The translations under genes were made by a program, and so were the position numbers. Below the pieces are notes generated by a model. That model ran no database searches, was not told the origin of the DNA, and saw only the letters and a list, made by a program, of their open reading frames with translations. This document shows positions 6,786 through 8,591 of a DNA stretch of 8,591 bases, piece after piece; position 1 is the first letter of the stretch, and the number at the start of each line of letters is the position of its first letter. The stretch is from Myxococcales bacterium (GTDB lineage: Bacteria; Myxococcota; Myxococcia; Myxococcales; Anaeromyxobacteraceae): contig JAJXSQ010000073.1 of the NCBI GenBank assembly GCA_021784495.1, positions 1 to 8,591 on the forward strand. Direction: 5' to 3'.

Positions 6786-7637
6786 ATGCGGGTGCTGGTG
6801 GCGGGGTGCGGCTGGCTCGGGGCCGCGATCGGGCGGGCGCTGGTGGCGCGCGGCGACCGGGTGGTCGGCGTCCGCCGGGACCCGGCGTCCGCCGGGGCGC
6901 TCGCCCGGCTCGGCATCGAGCCGCTGGTCCTCGATCTCGCCGCGCCGGGGGCGGTGGCGAGGATCCCGGCGGCCGACGCGGTGATCGCCTGCCAGGCCGC
7001 GGGCCGCGAGGGCGTCGAGGCCTACCGCGCCGCGTACCTCCTCGCCACCGGCGCGCTCCTCGAGGCGGCGGCCCGGGACGGCGCCGGGGCCTTCGTCTAC
7101 ACCGGCTCCACCGGGGTCTTCGGCCAGCGCGACGGCTCGGAGGTGCGCGAGGAGACCCCCCTCGCCCCGGCGGGACCGGCCGCCGACGTGCTGGCCGAGG
7201 CCGAGGCGCTGGTGCGGACGGCGCCGGAGAGGTGCGGGGTGCCGGCCCGCGTCGTCCGGCTCTCCGGACTCTATGGCCCGGGGCGCGCCGGGACGATCGA
7301 GCGGGTCCGCAGCGGCGCGCTGGCGCTCGGCCCGGGGGACGGCGCCTTCATGAACTTCTGCCACCTCGAGGACGCGGTCGCCTTCGCGCTCGGCGCGCTC
7401 GCCCGCGGCGCGCCCGGGGCGGTCTACCACGGGACCGACGCGTCCCCGCCGCGCCGCCGCGAGGTCGTCGCCTGGATCGCGGCGCGGCTCGGGATCGAGC
7501 CGCCCCGGAGCGCGGGGCCGGGCGACCGCGCCGGGCCGGACCGGCGGGTGAGCTCGGTCGCGACCCGGGCGGCGCTCGGGATCGCGCTCCGCTTCCCGAC
7601 CTTCCGGGAGGGGTTCGAGCCGCTCCTCCCGCGCTGA
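6786..7637 (+). CDS. YeeZ-like NAD(P)-binding epimerase/dehydratase-family protein
   Basis: The 283-residue protein begins with a Rossmann strand and dinucleotide loop, VLVAGCGWLG (3-12, G7/G9/G12). GxGWLG is typical of the E. coli YeeZ group within the NAD-dependent epimerase/dehydratase (atypical SDR) superfamily. Further matches are VIACQAAG (66-73), FVYTGSTGVFG (103-113, equivalent to SSTSVYG), VVRLSGLYGPGR (156-167), MNFCHLEDAV (189-198) and a C-terminal LGI-FPTFREGF segment (264-277). The catalytic YxxxK of classical SDRs is missing: the expected region reads AADVLAEAE (132-140). YeeZ itself also lacks it, so this is a family trait rather than decay. Substrate and reaction are unknown; a sugar-nucleotide or redox role should not be assumed. 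The gene lies 39 nt after pgm, likely in the same transcript, and its end is 7 nt from the convergent HIT gene with no terminator visible. The protein is cytoplasmic. Confidence 0.85.
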   Translation: MRVLVAGCGWLGAAIGRALVARGDRVVGVRRDPASAGALARLGIEPLVLDLAAPGAVARIPAADAVIACQAAGREGVEAYRAAYLLATGALLEAAARDGAGAFVYTGSTGVFGQRDGSEVREETPLAPAGPAADVLAEAEALVRTAPERCGVPARVVRLSGLYGPGRAGTIERVRSGALALGPGDGAFMNFCHLEDAVAFALGALARGAPGAVYHGTDASPPRRREVVAWIAARLGIEPPRSAGPGDRAGPDRRVSSVATRAALGIALRFPTFREGFEPLLPR

Positions 7638-7644
7638 GCGCCGG

Positions 7645-8094
7645 TCAGGGTCCGGCCGCGTCGGCGAGCGCCCGGCCGATCCTCGCCGCCGCCGCCGCGA
7701 GCGCGTCCGGGGCCAGCGCGTCCTCGGGCCGCCCCTCGAAGCAGCCGCGGCCGCGGAGCCGCTGCGGCGTCTCGGCGAAGCGGGGCACCAGGTGGAGGTG
7801 GAAGTGGGGGAGCGCGTCTCCGATGGCGAAGGCGTAGACGTGCTCGGCGCCGAGGACGGCGCGCTGGGCGCGCATCACCTCCCGCGCCAGGGTCCCGAGG
7901 GCGGCCGCCTCCTCCGGCGCGAGATCGTAGAGGGCGCGGCGGTGGTGCGCCGCGGTCAGGACGAGCCAGCCGGCGATGGGGCAGGGGGCGTCGAGGACGT
8001 GCAGGGCGAAGCCGCGCGGGCGCCACAGGATCCCGCCGGGGACCCGGCGGCTGCCTCGCAGGAGCTCACAGGCGCTGCACCCGGCCACGTCCAT
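7645..8094 (-). CDS. HIT-family nucleotide hydrolase/transferase (Ap4A hydrolase-like)
   Basis: The 149-residue protein is the usual size for a bacterial HIT protein. The histidine triad is HFHLHLVPR (97-105; H97, H99, H101), where the central histidine attacks the nucleotide alpha-phosphate. An N-terminal CSAC (C6, C9) with nearby histidines (H50/H51) suggests the structural zinc site found in many HIT hydrolases. Other family features are HVLDAPCPIAGWLVL (32-46), YDLAPEEAAALG (56-67) and VYAFAIGD before the triad. Likely substrates are dinucleoside polyphosphates or nucleoside phosphoramidates/adenylates; which one cannot be told. The frame is open upstream to 8298, but the extension crosses the AT-rich promoter island and has no family match, so ATG 8094 with its adjacent AAGGGGGGGG ribosome site is chosen. 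The gene converges with the YeeZ-like gene and is divergent from the small Cys4 gene. The protein is cytoplasmic. Confidence 0.9.
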   Translation of the reverse strand: MDVAGCSACELLRGSRRVPGGILWRPRGFALHVLDAPCPIAGWLVLTAAHHRRALYDLAPEEAAALGTLAREVMRAQRAVLGAEHVYAFAIGDALPHFHLHLVPRFAETPQRLRGRGCFEGRPEDALAPDALAAAAARIGRALADAAGP

Positions 8095-8097
8095 CGT

Positions 8098-8107
8098 CCC
8101 CCCCCTT
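8098..8107 (-). promoter_or_regulatory. Ribosome binding site of the HIT gene within a G8 tract
   Basis: Read on the minus strand this is AAGGGGGGGG, followed by ACG and the ATG. The homopolymer of eight G (8098-8105) forms most of the ribosome site. It supports the start at 8094 and is unusual, because changes in tract length would alter spacing to the start codon. Confidence 0.6.
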
Positions 8108-8124
8108 CGCGGCGTTCGCGTGGA

Positions 8125-8133
8125 TGATATAAT
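8125..8133 (+). promoter_or_regulatory. Perfect extended -10 promoter for the small Cys4 gene
   Basis: TGATATAAT matches the TGnTATAAT consensus exactly (TATAAT at 8128-8133), inside the only AT-rich island of the window (about 8121-8147). A weak -35 could be TTCGCG near 8106. Transcription would start near 8140, giving a leader of about 118 nt before the GTG at 8258, or 85 nt before the ATG at 8225. On the opposite strand TATTAT (8129-8134) could act as an overlapping -10 for the HIT gene. Confidence 0.65.
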
Positions 8134-8143
8134 AATCAATATC
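8126..8143. repeat. Operator-like inverted repeat overlapping the -10 box
   Basis: GATAT (8126-8130) and ATATC (8139-8143) are reverse complements separated by 8 nt. The left arm overlaps the TATAAT box, a position where a bound protein would block initiation. The arms are short, so the repeat may be incidental. Confidence 0.3.
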
Positions 8144-8248
8144 TTCAGTGGCCTGGCCCGTATCGCCCGAACGGGGTATTCATTCCGCGGGTCTGCAACG
8201 GCACCTTTGAACATCCGCTCCGCCATGTCCGAGTCCGCCGGTCGTCCG

Positions 8249-8252
8249 GGAG
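8249..8252 (+). promoter_or_regulatory. Ribosome binding site favouring the GTG start of the small gene
   Basis: GGAG (within GGGAG) lies 5 nt before GTG 8258. The alternative in-frame ATG at 8225 has no purine-rich site ahead of it (upstream bases read ACATCCGCTCCGCC). The later GTG is therefore preferred, though not certain. Confidence 0.5.
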
Positions 8253-8257
8253 CCAAC

Positions 8258-8482
8258 GTGACCTTCCAGCCCAACCCGTCGCCGCTCTCCCAGCTCATCC
8301 GGTCCGAGACGATCGTCCCCGGTCTCCGGAACCTCTATTGCTACAACTACGACGGCTGCCTCGACGTCGCGGTCAAGGCCGACTGGGATAGCTGGTCCTG
8401 CGAGCACTGCTCGCTCTTCGAGGTGTCCGAGGAGCCGCGGGAGCACGCCGACGACTTCGCCCACGATCGCCGCGGCGCCTGA
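8258..8482 (+). CDS. Small four-cysteine (putative zinc-binding) protein of unknown function
   Basis: From GTG 8258 the product has 74 residues; from ATG 8225 it would have 85, with an added Gly/Ser-rich MSESAGRPGAN. I do not recognise the family with certainty. The core is LYCYNYDGCLDVAVKADWDS (26-45) followed by WSCEHCSLF (46-54). Four cysteines, C28, C34, C48 and C51 (C-x5-C-x13-C-x2-C), form a plausible zinc-ribbon-like site. An N-terminal PNPSPLSQLIRSETIVPG segment and an acidic/basic tail (EEPREHADDFAHDRRG) flank it. There is no signal peptide or membrane segment, so it is probably cytoplasmic. Its own consensus promoter suggests strong or housekeeping expression, and its composition is a little less GC-extreme than its neighbours. 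Coding potential is supported by the non-repetitive, aromatic-rich sequence, unlike the Arg/Gly/Pro shadows elsewhere. A role in nucleic acid or protein binding is only a guess. Confidence 0.7.
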   Translation: MTFQPNPSPLSQLIRSETIVPGLRNLYCYNYDGCLDVAVKADWDSWSCEHCSLFEVSEEPREHADDFAHDRRGA

Positions 8483-8510
8483 GCGGGCGCGCCGCGGAGG
8501 GAGCGCCCGC
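8483..8510 (+). repeat. 8-bp hairpin presenting a ribosome site in its loop
   Basis: GCGGGCGC (8483-8490) pairs perfectly with GCGCCCGC (8503-8510) around a 12-nt loop GCCGCGGAGGGA, which contains the GGAGG site for the gene at 8512. The stem begins right after the TGA of the small gene and ends one base before the next ATG. No T-tract follows, so translational control, or a weak terminator, is more likely than a classic intrinsic terminator. Confidence 0.5.
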
Positions 8511-8511
8511 G

Positions 8512-8591
8512 ATGTGGCCAGGACTCCTCTGCGCGGCCGCCCTCGCCGCCGCGGTCGCCGCGCCGGCGGCGCCGGAGCCGGCGCCGACCCC
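8512..8591 (+). CDS. N-terminus of an exported protein, truncated by the window end
   Basis: Only 26 codons are visible. ATG 8512 follows GGAGGGAG (8496-8503) at suitable distance. The sequence MWPGLLCAAALAAAVAAPAA is an Ala/Leu-rich hydrophobic segment resembling a Sec signal peptide, with likely cleavage after an AxA-type motif near residues 15-20. An EPAPTP stretch follows, like the Pro-rich linkers common after signal peptides in high-GC bacteria. The Cys at residue 7 is too early for a typical lipobox. The mature function cannot be judged. The gene lies 29 nt after the small Cys4 gene and may be co-transcribed with it. Confidence 0.6.
   Translation, partial: MWPGLLCAAALAAAVAAPAAPEPAPT

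Noticed and set aside
5538..7430. 630-residue minus-strand open frame opposite pgm and the YeeZ-like gene
   Set aside because: Shadow composition, no recognisable motif, and complete conserved genes on the other strand.
7638..7644. Bidirectional terminator between the convergent YeeZ-like and HIT genes
   Set aside because: The gap is only 7 nt and no stem with a T-tract is visible across it.
4634..7837. 1067-residue plus-strand open frame crossing aceK, pgm and the YeeZ-like gene
   Set aside because: Its translation is low-complexity Arg/Pro/Gly/Ala, typical of the wrong frame in GC-rich DNA, and it overlaps three clearly conserved genes.
8095..8298. N-terminal extension of the HIT protein up to 8298
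   Set aside because: It would run through the AT-rich promoter island, has no HIT-family similarity, and the start at 8094 has an adjacent ribosome site.

Overview
The window is very G+C-rich (roughly three quarters by eye, with codon third positions almost all G or C). It is densely packed with complete bacterial genes. Composition, the two HDOD signalling proteins and the short TACAAT-type promoter boxes suggest a high-GC soil or sediment bacterium, most likely of the Myxococcota (old Deltaproteobacteria). That placement is inference; no marker gene in the window fixes it.

Layout. The window opens inside the C-terminal part of a lipocalin-like CrtC/AttH-family protein (to 801). An extended -10 box (830-838) then precedes a run of five plus-strand genes. 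Two are tandem paralogous HDOD proteins with PilZ-like tails (893-2098 and 2095-3279, overlapping by 4 nt). They are followed by aceK, isocitrate dehydrogenase kinase/phosphatase (3336-5063), pgm, alpha-D-glucose phosphoglucomutase (5076-6746), and a YeeZ-like Rossmann NAD(P)-binding epimerase/dehydratase-type protein (6786-7637). Gaps of -4, 56, 12 and 39 nt would allow one transcript, though internal promoters are possible. A HIT-family nucleotide hydrolase/transferase (7645-8094, minus strand) converges on the YeeZ-like gene with a 7-nt gap.

The only real non-coding stretch (8095-8257) holds an AT-rich island in which a perfect extended -10 (TGATATAAT) faces right toward a small four-cysteine protein (8258-8482). 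A possible divergent -10 faces the HIT gene. The window ends in the signal-peptide region of an exported protein (8512 onward), whose ribosome binding site lies in the loop of a perfect 8-bp hairpin.

How the genes relate. aceK sets isocitrate flux between the TCA cycle and the glyoxylate shunt, and pgm links glycolysis/gluconeogenesis to glycogen, trehalose and envelope sugars. Their adjacency hints at a carbon-allocation module. The HDOD pair could supply regulatory input, but nothing in the sequence proves a connection. I see no defence system, mobile element, CRISPR array or RNA gene. The points most worth following up are the HDOD/PilZ-like pair, the aceK gene placed apart from aceA/aceB, and the strongly promoted small Cys4 protein.
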